The position numbers were made by a program, and so were the translations under genes. The notes under the pieces are model-generated. The model was not told the origin of the DNA, did not search any database, and saw only the letters and a list, made by a program, of their open reading frames with translations. From Kryptolebias marmoratus (Eukaryota; Chordata; Actinopteri; Cyprinodontiformes; Rivulidae): a DNA stretch of 64,000 nt. Shown here one piece after another: positions 11,185 to 23,831 of this stretch. Location of the stretch: contig NC_051450.1 of assembly GCF_001649575.2 (NCBI RefSeq), positions 2,382,985 to 2,446,984 on the forward strand, in the 5' to 3' direction. Within the stretch, counting starts at the first letter, position 1. Every line of letters starts with the position of its first letter.

Positions 11185-12010
11185 CTCTACCATTACAACA
11201 TATCTCATTTATTACTGAATCAGTTTTAATAAAACTTTAAAAACTTAATCACTGGATGTACATCTTAAATTGATTAATTTTTGGAGTCAACTCAATTCAA
11301 GATGGAGCCACACCAAAATGATTATAGAAAACACAAAACTGTATATAACTCAGTCAATTTGACAAATGTTGAGCTAAAATTTGTTGTGGTAGTAGCAGAA
11401 ACTGATCCCCATTTTATTCCCATTTTATTCCCATTTTAACCATAAGAGTGAACTGTGTATGTTTGTTTGCAACATATCTCATGAATCACTGAACAGATTT
11501 TAATTAAACTTTCAAAAAGTAATCAATGAATGTGCATCTGCAACTTAACTCACTTAACGTTTGGAGTCAGTTCATTTCAAAATGACCACCACAGCAAAAT
11601 GTTTTTCGAAAACACAAAGATGACTATAAGTTAGCCAGTGTTACAGATATTGAGCTCAAATTTGGTGTGGTAGAAGCCAAGCATTGTCTCCAACACTTAT
11701 TTTAAGAATAACACATTGTGTAACATCTTTGTTTAAAACTTTAGCATTAGCTGTTGGAGTCAACTTTATTTGTCTGTTAACAAAATATTTAACAAACAAT
11801 TTTATGGATTTAAATAAAAACCTCTGAAGGTATTCATTGGATGATTAGTTTTTGGAATCAACCAAATTCAGTTTTGCCACCACAGATAATTGGCCTTAGT
11901 CTACAAATAAATGGCTACACTTCAGTGAATTTTACAGATATTAAACTAAAATTTGGTGTGGTAGTAGGTGAGGGTCGTTCTTTTTAAAGAATGCTTGACT
12001 TTTAATTTTC
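11185..12010 (+). repeat. Composite repeat, three about 270-bp subunits (copy A)
   Basis: Three diverged subunits follow one another, with equivalent starts (acatatctcat..ctgaa) near 11196, 11472 and 11778. Each proceeds through attttaat.aaacttt, gtcaact/gtcagtt, ccaccacag and gatattgagct/aaatttggtgtgg. The block ends in a gaatg..ttttaatt tail, also seen in copy B. There is no open frame. Its class is unknown to me; it looks like a non-autonomous element or satellite-derived unit. Confidence 0.65.
11407..11441. repeat. 11-bp tandem repeat (cattttattcc), three copies
   Basis: Three consecutive copies lie between subunits 1 and 2 of the composite repeat. Confidence 0.8.
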
Positions 12011-12732
12011 AAATTGGCACCAACAGTGATCTGCACTTTGTGAACTTATTTCTGTATAAAAATTAGAGGGAATATATTTGTGTATTTGTTTGTGAGTGAC
12101 CTTCCCTCATGTTTGTGGGTTCCTGTTGTGTATATCGGGTAGGAAGTTATTGTTGCTGCCGAAACAATAAAGGAGACAGGAAGCCCCAGCTGTTAAGTTC
12201 TGAGAGTTTTTTTTTTAGTGACAGGACTGATTTTCTTGTTTGTTTGTTTTTTAAGACATTTTGCGACTCTGTTTTTAATCATAAAACTGCAGAGTTTTAA
12301 CTTTTAAATAATAGGGAGTAGCTCCATTTTGTTTGCAAACTGAACTCACATACAACTCACTCTCCCTTCTCTCTTCCCTGTGGGTCATTAGAGATTTTGT
12401 TGGGCTAGTCCATATAGGAAAGGTTGGTGTGAATAGGAGTGGGAATTTTTAAACATGTCACAGTTTGATTCGATTCAGAAGGCTGTGTTTTTGAATTATA
12501 GTGTATTTACACTATAATCAAACAAAATCCTGAAAATGGAAGCTCTCATACATAACAGAAACAAAATGTTACTCTACACTGCAGTATAAAACTGTTTTCA
12601 TTCAAACTTGATTTGGGGAAGTGACATAAAATTCTGTGAATGGATGTCAGTGCATCACATGAACGCTATCTTAGGTTGTTATCTTCGACATAGGACAGTC
12701 AGGTCCTATTATGGCTCCAAAGGATGCAACGT

Positions 12733-13049
12733 AAGGTAGTATCTCACTGGGTTGTGTCTGTTGGAGAGTAGCTGGTGACTCAACATTGCAAGAAAATAGG
12801 TGAATTTTACAGTTGCAGTCTCACTGAATTCTGAGTGTTTACGACCAAGTGACCAATAAGCCATGTGGCTATGCTTCGCGCTGCCAGTATGTTTGTGACT
12901 GGATGAAAACTGGATTTTAAGTTGTACACATTAATTTGGTGCACACCTCTACCCACATGATACCATTCTAAAAATGTTTTGATACAATCTGGCGACTCCC
13001 TCACAAATGCTGTTTACCAACTATAGGCAACCCAATGAGACACTGCCTT
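12733..13049 (+). mobile_element. Non-autonomous DNA transposon (MITE-like) with 22-bp TIRs
   Basis: The left end aaggtagtatctcactgggt (12733 on) and the right end 13028-13049 are inverted copies that differ at 3 of 22 positions. The 317-bp body is non-coding. The same left end and body recur at 39832 (truncated) and on the minus strand around 54.94-55.32 kb, which identifies it as a mobile family. The superfamily cannot be assigned because target-site duplications are unclear. Confidence 0.7.
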
Positions 13050-14762
13050 GATAAGTGGTAACAACGACCAGCAGTTTTACTTTTCACCCGAGTGGAAACA
13101 TTTACCCAACTTGCATATAGTGTGGTTCTTGTTAACATAGTTTTCTTTTTAATTGTTCTCCCAAACAATGGCTTTCATTGCAGAAGGTGTCACATGGTAC
13201 GTGCCATAAATGGTCCAATTTTTAGAGTTTTGATTTTTGGAGGATGTTATTAACAGAAAACAATAATTGATTTTACACATTTTTTAACTGATACAGTATT
13301 GTTCATGTCTGCTTTGCAGCACATCAAAAATAGATTATAGCCACAACCCTGTGTGGGAAACTGACTGGGGATTAGATTCAAAACTGCTCTTTAAGAATGA
13401 GAAGTTGAAAAATTCAAATTCTACAGTTGTTTAATGTTGGTCTTTCCTGTTTAGCAAATAGGGCTTCCTTCATCCTCCCTCCAACCATCTATCTTCTCAG
13501 TCCAAAATATAAACTTTACTGTTCTCAAATTGTCTCTTATCCTAGAGCTGGATGTGAGTCCTGGTAGCCTAAAACATCTCTCCTGTGGAACAAAGATCCT
13601 AATGACTACTCAGAAGAGGGGGGACGAAGAGTGATTTGCACAGGAGTTCAGCTAACAAACAAAAAAAAAGCAACTCAATACAGTTTAAAAGCGTAGAACT
13701 CCACCATTTTTAATTTGAACTGAGAAAGCTGCTTGGATAAGAAGCTGAACGTCTTAAAAAAAAGAAAGAAAGACGTCCAGTTGGAGCAAATTATGTCTGC
13801 CTTAAGATAATGAGAGAAAGCTTTTATAATAATCACACATTCTTATCAAAGAGATAAGGATGCCAGCCTTTGTCAGAGCTGCATCAGTGGACAGGGCAGT
13901 AAAAACCTTTTTTTAAAAAAATACAATAAATAAACTAGAAACTTCTAAACTTTTTCTTTTAACAAATACTGGAAGTCAAATCAGTCAACGAGACCAAACC
14001 AGAAGTATTATAGTTTTATTGTATTTGATTTTTAAAACCCATCTTCTATCCAGTACAATACCCTGTGCAGCATTTTTACATGTTTTATTAGTATCCATTA
14101 TTGGATCTGAAAAGCTCTTCATACAGTGCTTGAATTCACAAAACTTAAATTTAGAGGGACCTTCATATCACCACTGCGATCAGAAGATTGTAATTTGCTT
14201 GTTTCCAGGATACAAAAGACCCAGGCAAACAGCCGTGAAACATAAATCTGATTCATGTGGGCCACACAGAGGTTGCACCCAAAAGTGGGGTCATCATGAC
14301 CTACTTCAATTTTTCCTATTTTTAACCCCGTGAGCAGTTTCATTTTTAATGCTGCCAATGGAGGCTTTTTTCATGGGATTTTAGTTCCACTTCATGATGT
14401 ATTCCTCTTTGTGTGGTTTAAGACTGAAAAGACAAGGCATGGGCTGAAATCCATTTTCCTTTTTCCTCCTTAATTGTTTAAATGCTGAGTCGGCATTCAT
14501 CCTATTGTTTTTCTATTTATAATTTCTTCTGTACATTTTTTGAAATTAAACTACTTTCACATACTTTGTGTTGTTTTAACCATTCAAATATGAAAAGTTT
14601 CACTTGATCGGGGATATTGTGTTATGAATTTTGGTATTTGTACCTTCTATAGTATTTTAATTAACCTTATTTGCAAAAAAATACCCATGGAACTACACTG
14701 AGATCTTTTCAATCCTGCCAAAACCATTATTCTCTAAAATGTACGTCAGCATACCTGCTCTG

Positions 14763-15050
14763 TTTTTGACTTTTTATGCTCATTTCAGCTATTCAACTCT
14801 ATTGTTTTGCTATTTTTAGCTTTAAATTACAATTTTGATACATTTAGTTCCAGCTACAATTTTGCTAATTTTAGCTTTTAGCTATGGTCTTGATACACCT
14901 AGCTTTTAGCAGTTTTGCTTCATTTTGCTTTTAGCTATTGTTTTGCTAATTTTAGCTTGGGTTTTGCTAATTTAAGATTTGAGTTGATGTTTTTCTAATT
15001 TAGTTCTTCTCATTGTTTTAACTTTAGCAATTTTGTTTGAGCTGCTTCAA
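14763..15050. repeat. Degenerate tandem repeat (ttttgctaattttagctttt)
   Basis: A loosely repeated T-rich unit built on ttttgctaa and ttttagctttt recurs about ten times with substitutions. It is low-complexity intronic sequence with no function visible. Confidence 0.65.
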
Positions 15051-15120
15051 CAACATGTAATAGAGTTGTTCAGCACTCAGCATGAACACTGTATTTCTAC
15101 AAAAAAATGCTAATTTCTCT

Positions 15121-15360
15121 TGTTAACCTCCACCACAGAGGTTATGTTTTTGGCTGTGTTGGTTTGTTTTTTTGTCTGTTCACAAGTATTTTTAAAAATT
15201 AATGCACAGATTTTGATGACATTTTCAGGAAATGTTGAGGTTGTCAACAAGAAACAATTGATCAAACTTTGGAGGTGATCCAGATCACAACCCAGATCGG
15301 ACTATTTTTTAATTACACTGTGGCCTTGGAGGAGGTTTGCAATCTCCATGTGCTTCTAGT
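15121..15360. repeat. Dispersed fish repeat fragment
   Basis: It has features of a widespread teleost repeat: cctccaccacagaggttatg, aattaatgcacagattttgatg, ggaggtgatccagatc and ggcctt.ggaggaggtttgc. This is recognition from general familiarity; no family name is claimed. Confidence 0.45.
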
Positions 15361-16279
15361 TTCAAATTATACTGTACCTTATCAAACTAATCACATGCAT
15401 GTCATAAATCATTAAAACCTCTGGAATAGACAGTTACTGTATGTACCTGCAATTGGGTGTGATTTGTGTTGGCCCCCATCAGACTCCCTGCCTTAGCCCT
15501 GCTCACCAAATCAGTCCTTATATAATGGAAACTGAGGAGAGCCAGAATGTCTTCCTTATCTGATGGACTGGCAGCGTGGGTAGAGGTGGTGGGGGGTAGT
15601 GGGGCTTACAATGCATGCTTCAGTGCACTGCCTTTGCAATCTAATTAGTGGGCAAATGGAACACACATGCACCACATGTTCTTCCAACATGGCTCTTATC
15701 AGCAAACCAAACAAGAAGCACTCAAAGTGGTGCTCGTAAAAAGAAAAACAGTCCTCGCCGTGCGGAGCCTGGCTGCTGCGGTGCTGTTGCACATGTGCGC
15801 TCCCCTTGGTGGCTTTGTTTGGGGAAGTGCAGGGGCCTGTATCCTGAGAGCGGGGAGGAGGAAAAACACTTTATCACGGAGATAAGGGGACTAAGTGAGC
15901 CTTGCGATTCTGAATGCACAACGTGTTTACCTTTCACGCACCGCTGTAGACTTTCACAGAGTAGAGTTTCAGGGGGGCCGCCCTCGCCTCCTCTCACAGC
16001 TAATGAAGTTTGAGAAAAAGACACAGCCCGCATCGAGGCAAATATTTGAAGTCAATTTGCTCTGAAAAACAGTGGAATGAGCACGCTCAGCTGAAGTAAA
16101 AAAAAGTAAATAGATATGCTTTCGGTCTGCTCCTTGTTCATGCATCCATCGTCTTCTCCCCGAGGGTCTGATAAGGCCTGTCAGACTCATCTGGCTGCAC
16201 TTGAGGAAAGAATAGAGGTTTCACTGGATTTGATTCCAAATTAAAGACGTAACATTCCTTGGATCCAAAAAAAGGTTCA

Positions 16280-16380
16280 AAACAGAAACAACTGGACTTT
16301 TATTTTGTAGCTGAAGATATTTTGCTTCTCATCCGAGTAGCTTTCACAACTGAGAAAGCTCTCAATTTATGAGTTGGATG
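16280..16380. repeat. Dispersed fish repeat fragment
   Basis: The segment gaagatattttgcttctcat ccgagtagctttc resembles a common teleost repeat whose consensus contains the phrase cttctcatccgag. It is short and diverged. Confidence 0.4.
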
Positions 16381-16394
16381 AGGTTAATTATCTT

Positions 16395-16525
16395 ACCTTA
16401 AATTAGTCTGACTCCAAATGTGAATCAGTTGTAGATGTCCATCCAATGATTACTTTTTCGGTTTCAGTAAAATCTGTTCCACAGTTCACAAGATATTTTG
16501 TTAATAGACAAACAAACACAGGCAT
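16395..16525 (-). repeat. Fragment of the composite repeat, reverse orientation
   Basis: The minus strand reads aacaaaatatcttgtgaact, cagattttactgaaacc, aagtaatcattggatggaca, tctacaactgattcac and tttggagtca, matching subunit starts of the copies at 11.2 and 26.9 kb. Confidence 0.65.
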
Positions 16526-18739
16526 GGGCAGAAGCAATGTTGCCCTTTTGGATTTGGTGGCAGGCTTTACCAGTGGACAAGCAAAAGGCCTACAAGACAT
16601 CTTGTTGTCTGAGTAAACTTTTTCTCTTCAGTTTTTGTAAAGTTGGAGATTTTGAACTTTCTTTAACATTCTCATCCTGACCTGCAGGCTGCTCTCTTCA
16701 CCACTTCTGTTCAGATCTGCTGCATGCCTGACAACAGTATGAATCTTTGATAGCGTGGGATTTGCTGACCGGACCAGAAACTGTTCAGCACAGTGAAATT
16801 CCTCGTAGTCAGCCAGTTGGTCAGGCAAGAGCTGCACTGTTTGTTTTGGAGGAGCAGCAGAGAAGAGCTCACAAACAGTTCTCAACCCTTCCTCGTGTCT
16901 TTACTTTTTCTATCTGACTGGATGTTACTCTGTCTTTCTGGAGTTCACAGAAATTTTAGTGTGACAGTGTGAGCCATAGATGGAGGGGAGCTCAGACGAG
17001 ATGGTACTAGGCAGCAGAGCTATTTAAGGAATGTTATTTGATCGGAAAGTCCGTGAAAATCTTCAGACTCACCACTCTTCAAACGTCTAAAAGACCTCCC
17101 TGCGTTTAGGTAACAAAGCTTGGAAAAGTACTCTTTCCCTCTTTTTAAAAATAGTTCTCCCCACATGTCATTCCTCAGCTTCATTTCCCCACTGAGTTGT
17201 CCCTTGTAGAGCGGCTGGGCATGTCGGGAAGTTAGCATTCTCCACTGTATACCTCATCCAACAGACATCCTGTCATTTTGTGATCAGGCTTAGTCTCTTG
17301 AGAGGAGCTTGGGAAAGGGGAGTAGAGTATTAACCTACCCTGCTTCTAAAACTGCCTTATATTATGCCACTCATTTTTCTCATGAAGGCTTAGCACCTAA
17401 CAAAAAAAGTGCCACCTGTTTCCAGGAAGTGACAGTAGAGAACAGAAAGGGCTTTAGAAAAGATATGCTGCAATTTATTTGTACTTGGTAAGGTGGAATT
17501 TTCACTTTCCAAGTTGGAAAAATGAACTGGAATACTCCCAAAGTCAGAATTCCAACTTGAAAAATCTGAGGTATCCCCCACACAAACACACAGATCGACA
17601 CACCCCACCAGTAAAAATTCTATATGGCTGCCATGAACACAATGACTGGTAACAGCTGCATTTTCACTTCTATCAGATTGTATCTCATTAAATCAGTCAC
17701 ACACATAATGCTGATCAATCTCCATTTCTGAACATGTTAGTACAATATTTTAATCATTGACATTATACCTAGACATAGGACTAGAACCAGAAAGTTAAAG
17801 CTACATAGGGCACGTCTAGTGGCTGGCTGCAGTATAGTTTTTAAGTCCCGCTCCGCCATGTATCCAAATTCAATATTTGCTGGTTTATAAACCTTTACAT
17901 GACCATAATTTTTGCATTAAACAAATATTTACATATGTTTTTTATAAATAAAAATGCTTGCATAAACCACTATGATATATTAATGACTGAATTTGTTTTG
18001 AGATGGAAAAATCTACTTCATAACCGTCCATCTGAGCCAATAATGACTACTCTTTATTAACAAATCAATAGAGGTGGCAGTTTTTAAAGAGGAGAAGTGA
18101 TTGACATGTGTTGTACGTTTATGGTTTGTAAAATTGACATTAATTCTGATTTATCTTAAAGTACACATCATTGACACATCCAGACTAGTGGGGTTTAAAG
18201 TGGAGGCACAAAAAAGATTAAAAGCAAACTCTAGCATGTAGGGTGGCGCTGCTTCTTTTAACTCAGAAACAGCAGAAACTGTGTACCAGGTGGTTTTGAC
18301 GACAATTGACTCCCATGGCTCATAGCAGTGGAAATCAAATTATGCTTTAAATTACACTGAAGCTGCGCCCCTTGAAAAAAGCTTGTCAGCTGCTTCTGAA
18401 AGAGCAATCCACTTTGAATGTAACTTGTTTGCACTTCATGACAATTATACCCAGCCTTATTTTGTGAGAATGGTAAAATGATGAGAATTGTGCATTTTAA
18501 AAATCTATTTGCAATACACTGTTGTGGTTGCATAATGATGCAGGTGAGGCATTTAAAGGGATTGTGTGGTCCTTTTAAAGTAACCTTTCATGAAATAGTT
18601 ATCAGTAGTTAGTACTTTATGAGCCATGACATCACTCATAGAGCACAGGGTACAGAGAAAAGTGCAGAAGTCTTTGTCAAGGTTAGGATAATGGCTACCC
18701 AAACGGTAAATGTAAGTTTTTTTAGCTGCTTCCTTCTTC

Positions 18740-18870
18740 AGAGGTTGCCACACGAACAATTTGGCAATTGTTTTTACGCCAAATGCCCTTCCTGCTGCAA
18801 GCTGGGCTCAAACCTGCAACCTCAGAAATACAAGACCACAGCAGTGACCACTGAGCCACTGTAGCTGGCT
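18740..18870. repeat. Dispersed repeat fragment
   Basis: The segment has gaggttgccacacg, gccaaatgcccttcctgctg, gggctcaaacctgcaacctc and gtgaccactgagccactg, similar to a repeat found throughout fish genomes. No gene is present. Confidence 0.45.
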
Positions 18871-19062
18871 AGCCAATGAGCATCTGTAATTTATTCTCCT
18901 CAAGCCTTTAAAACAAGTCTTCTTGAAAATGTTTTTGTGGGGTGAAAGAATTCTACATTAGCTGTTATTAGCTGATATTAAACTTCTTTACTTTTGCGTG
19001 ACACTGTTTGTTTGGTTTGTTGCTCTTTTCTCAACTGAGTCTACAATGCGAATGTATATGTG

Positions 19063-19221
19063 CTGAGCATAGACCCCGTATATCATGTCGTTGGCGCTGA
19101 GGCTGCTGAATGTATCAGTCCACCTGATCAGCCCGTCTAGTAAGTCAAACGTTACTTAACTCCAACAAACTGATACATTCAGCAGCATCGGGACTTCTAC
19201 AGTTACACAGCCTATGCTCAG
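19063..19221. repeat. Imperfect palindrome, MITE-like hairpin
   Basis: Two nested perfect arm pairs are seen: ctgagcatag (19063-19072) with its complement at 19212-19221, and ctgctgaatgtatcag (19103-19118) with its complement at 19170-19185. The spacing is nearly symmetric, so a long single-strand hairpin is possible. Flanking tttaaaggg-type sequences at 18554 and 19276 in opposite orientation may be the termini of a larger element. Confidence 0.7.
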
Positions 19222-22200
19222 AAAACATAAATTTGCAGAGTAATAAGAGTTCTTTTAAAAATGAGCAGATTACCCCTTTAAAGCAAATAGATAAAGAGCT
19301 GCAAGTCTGATGTACTTTAAATTCTTCACCTAGTTAATTAAGTCAAGGGCAGGACAGACCTGACAGCAGACAGAGGTGTTTCACAATGAAGCTGTTTCCC
19401 TTCACTCTCATTACTCTTTTCTATTCTTCATCTCTTTTAGCCATAGAGGGGTTATACCCTGGCTAATGAGCAGGACGAAAATAGGTCTATGGACATGTGC
19501 GTTTGCTTGAAGTATGTGTATGTGTGAGACTGTGAGTCTTTTGAGGGTCTTCTTTTTTCATCTGCCTGTGGAGTGTTTCACCTTGGCCACGGCTTGGAAG
19601 GGCAGCCTGATTGAAAAGCTTTCTGGCCGTGGCATCTGCCATCCTCCCCGCTGCTTTGTCACCACTTTGATTCATGCACAACCTGACCACAACTGGGAGG
19701 CGAGCCACTCTACCTCACAGCGGGATGCAAGTTCAATTCACAGCAGAGGTGTGGAAAAAAGGAGGACTGAGGGAGAAAGAGGAGGAGAAGGGGAGAACAG
19801 TTCTTACTGATAAATAACTCACCGGATTTCAAGCCTCAGTTTTGTATCTGTGGTGGCAGAAAAGCACTGCAGTCTCACATGTCTGCCTGTTTCAGTTTTC
19901 ATCTCAGTGTAGGAGTGAGCAACTTGTGTTTGCCAGAGACGAGTGTCCCTAAGCTGTTTTTGGCACATAGATGGTGTTCCTTCTGTTTCCTTCCAGGCTC
20001 AAACCAATGCAAGCTTCCCTATATGGATGCTTTTTTTCTGGAATAGAGCTGCAGCCCACACAGCTTAGACATGTCAACCGTATCCTCTTTTACTTTTATC
20101 CAAAACAGATTGCAGGAATATGGGTCGACTCATGTTTCCAGGACAACATTTGGTAATCTTAGCGCTATATCTGGACCCACATGTATTGACAATGAAAAAC
20201 AGAATCCTGCTTATTTTGCTTCCAATACCAATGAAATGGCACTGAATACCAAGGGTATATTTAATGAGCTGTTCTGTTTTCAAACAATTGGCAGTGAGTA
20301 CTGTCTCCCCCTTGTTCTGGTGTTTTAATATAATTAACAAAGGTTTTCCTGTAATTTTTTTTTCTTTAAACAACAAATTCACATAAAATAGTAACAGGTA
20401 AAAGCCAGGGTGAAAGAAAAACAATAAAAAGAGAGCTTAGGATATATGGGTAGCAGATCAAATGTAATACTTGGATCACTTGGAAACAGGAGTTCTCTAT
20501 GTCTTACTTATCCACCTGTCCCAGAAGAGAACGGAAAGAGAAAAAACACTTCAGTTGAAATGATGAAGGAGCTCTGGATGCTTTAATACCATGCGTTCAG
20601 ACTTGTCAGACTTGTTTCATTCCATGGTCTTACCTTGAAAAGAGCCTATGATTGTGATTGATGTGGCCACAGTCGTACACGGGTTGTTTGCTGCCCTAAC
20701 ACCCTGGTGCTTACAAGGTTGGCAATAGGGAGGAGGGTAGAGGGGGCTCAGCAACTACAGGGTTCTTTATTCAAACAATCAAGTAAGTTCCCAGAGGAAA
20801 TCTGGTTGAAGCAAAGTTTGTTTGCAGTGGGTAAGAAGGACGATAGGTAGGAAGTAGGAAGCTGAACACCCTCCTGTCTGGGCCACAGATCCCTGGGGTC
20901 ATTTTTGGTTGCTGTGTTTGTTTGTGCACTGTAGGTCGGCTGGTGTTTCTCCGCCACTTAGCCCTGCATGATTCAACCAGGGCTAGAAGCAGACAGTGAT
21001 TGATGGAGTGATACCCAGCTGCTCACTGATTAAGTTAGAGCCACTCACAATCCCTCTCTTTGTTTGCTCTTTGCTTGATCTCTCCTTGCTAAATTGCCAA
21101 CATTAGTTGTGGTCCTTCTATTGCATTTTCTTCTCACCACTTGTTTCTTCTATTAGATGGCAGTAAATGTGAAAGAGGACAGACTAACAGCAATCTTTCC
21201 TGGCATTATCTCTGCCGGGTTAGTGCTGAAAGTATTATTAGTAGCTTGCTTTTCTGGCAGTGGTCCAGCCTTTCCAGAATGACCCCTGCATGCACTGGAT
21301 AAATGACAAGAGGGCCTCTTTACTCAGGCAGACAACCTCCGATAAGGCAGAGATGTTTGAGTGTCAGGCCAGCAAGTGGAAGTGTCACATTGCCCTTCAA
21401 ATGCTGGCAGTGGGCAGCTGACTAGCAGCACCTAAAATCAGCTCTGTAAAGCCAAGAATTTGCCCTCTCTACCCAACACCAGGGGATGAGTTGTACCGCC
21501 TGGCAAGAAGCCTATACAGCAAAGCTTCGTTGGCTTTTAAAGTGCTGCATCACAGGAAAATATGTGCTCATATGCACAGAGGGAGCATCGCAGCTACAAA
21601 GTAAACACTACATTCTTGATCTGATTTTTATTCAAAGGAAACTAGCAAATTGTAACAATAGCTAACCTGCTTGTGCTTGTAAATATCCTCTTTTTATAGA
21701 AACATCCTTTGCTTATTTCAACCATCATCTTCCTATTTCCTCTTCCTGTTAATATCTAGAAATAACGTTTTCTTGTCCTAAATTTTCTGTGTGGATAAAG
21801 ATGAGTAGTGGATGGTCTTATGTTTACGCGTACACTTGGCGGAATAATCCCAGTCGTCCTTAGCACTCCCACAGCGCGTGATCACAGTCCTCCAGGCTTT
21901 GCGCCCAGCCAGATGACCGGGTCATGACGCATCCAAGCCAAATCTGCTCCTTGACCCTCCCCATCCCCCTCTGCCAACTCTTTTACAGGCTTCAGGGAGG
22001 TCAGAGAAAAAGGAAGAGGAGGGAGAACACCAGGGGGGACGGATGGGGTATTTAATTGAATAATTCCCAGTGCGGTTATTAGTACAACTGCCCTAAAGCA
22101 TCCCAGCATTCGCAGAGCCTTGCAGAAGAATCCTAGCGAGCGAGAGTGTCGCTTCATGGTGCTGAACCTTTTAGCACAGCATCTGTTTGCTAGCTACTTC

Positions 22201-23146
22201 TCAGTTTTTTTTAACTGGTTATGAAAGTGTTTTCTCACCCCCTCCATCAACTGTTCTGCGTTCATTCCTTTTCTATCTTGCTCTGCAGTTTCCTTTAACA
22301 CCCCCCACTACTACCGTACTACGATCTTCCTCTCTTCCTGCCCATTGTGGAGAGTTTTGAACAGCACCCTTTACCTCAGTCTGACCTTTATTGCAACTCC
22401 CCCCAGCACCTCTTTTTCTTTCTCCTCCACTATCCTCGTCAGTTCCTCTTGGCTTCTGTGTTGCACGCTCTGTACATGCACAGTTTAATACTCAACAGGG
22501 AGCGCTGCTAGCGACCCACAGCATCAGAAAGAGACAACTAATAGGCTCTTTGAGCGCAGCTTAGGGAGGATGCATATTGTTGTTTTTCTCCTAGTCAGGT
22601 CATAGAATGTAAAGTCATGAAGCATTCATGGGGCTAATTTTAGTCTGATGTTAAGTTCAGTGGGTCAATTAGACAAAATGGTTCACTGTATTTCTGCATG
22701 TTCTCTTGTTACATGATTCAAAATATGGCCTCAATAATGTACATCTTGGATTATAGTACAGAAGATCCACTAATAGTTTATCATCTAGCAAGCGCCCCTC
22801 TTTTATGGCATACCAGAAATAAGTGGGATGTTGTTTGTGGATTCTTTTGATCAGGGGCTCGACTCAGTTGCATATTGCAATGATCCAGCCATTACTCCCT
22901 CCCAGCAGTGTTGTCTTCTATTTGTGTCACTGATGTGTTACAGGGTGGAAGCAGAGACAAAGAATATTGCCTTGTCCAAACGAAAATGCTGTTTTTCCAA
23001 AACTGTCTTTTCATTTGTTATTTTTAAAAAATATCCTCATCAACGTAAGAACCGTTTTCAAAACTGTTTGCAGATTAGTTTTGACAATGTTTGCTTTAGT
23101 ATTGTTGACAGTTCAGTAAAGTAATAAAAAACCTTTAGTCTAGATT

Positions 23147-23831
23147 ATTTGGTGTAACATCCATCCATCCATCTTCTTCCTCTTATTCGGGGTCGGGTCG
23201 CGGGGGTAGCAGCCTAAGCAGGGAGACCCAGACTTCCCTCTCCCCAGCCACTTGGGCCAGCTCCGCTGGGGGAATCCCAAGGCGTTCCCAGGCCAGCCGA
23301 GAAACATAGTCCCTCCAGCATGTCCTGGGTCTTCCCCGGGGCCTCCTCCCGGTGGGACGTGCCCGGGACACCTCACCAGGGAGGCGTCCAGGAGGCATCC
23401 TCACCAGATGCCCGAGCCACCTCAACTGGCTCCTCTCCACGTGGAGGAGCAGCGGCTCTACTCTGAGTCCCTCCCGGATGACCGAGCTTCTCACCCTATC
23501 TCTAAGGGAGAGCCCAGACACCCTGCAGAGGAAACTAATTTCAGCCGCTTGTATTCGCGATCTTGTTCTTTCGGTCACTACACAAAGCTCATGACCATAG
23601 ATGAGGGTAGGAGCGTAGATCGACCGGTAAATTGAGAGCTTCGCCTTTTGACTCAGCTCTCTCTTCACCACGACAGATCGGTACAGCGCCCGCTTCACTG
23701 CAGACGTTGCACCAATCCGCCTGTCGATCTCCCGCTCCATTTTTCCCTCATTTGTGAACAAGACCCCGAGATACTTAAACTTGGGGCAGGACATCTTCCC
23801 CGACCCGGAGAAGGCAGAATTTGGTGTAACA
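23147..23831 (-). mobile_element. 5'-truncated LINE (non-LTR retrotransposon) with target-site duplications
   Basis: The minus strand encodes an uninterrupted 203-residue C-terminal part of a non-LTR reverse transcriptase ORF (23794-23183). Features include FKYLGVLFTNEGKMEREIDR, a YGHELCVVTERTRSRIQAAE segment, LRWLGHLVRMP and RRPRGRPRTCWRDYVSRLAW. The 3' end carries a ggat-type tail at 23160-23171. A 13-bp direct repeat (atttggtgtaaca) flanks it at 23147-23159 and 23819-23831, marking target-primed insertion. The catalytic core of the reverse transcriptase and the endonuclease are missing, so it is a dead fragment, but the open frame suggests a fairly recent insertion. I recognise the protein as a very common teleost LINE type; the clade is not assigned. 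Confidence 0.88.
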
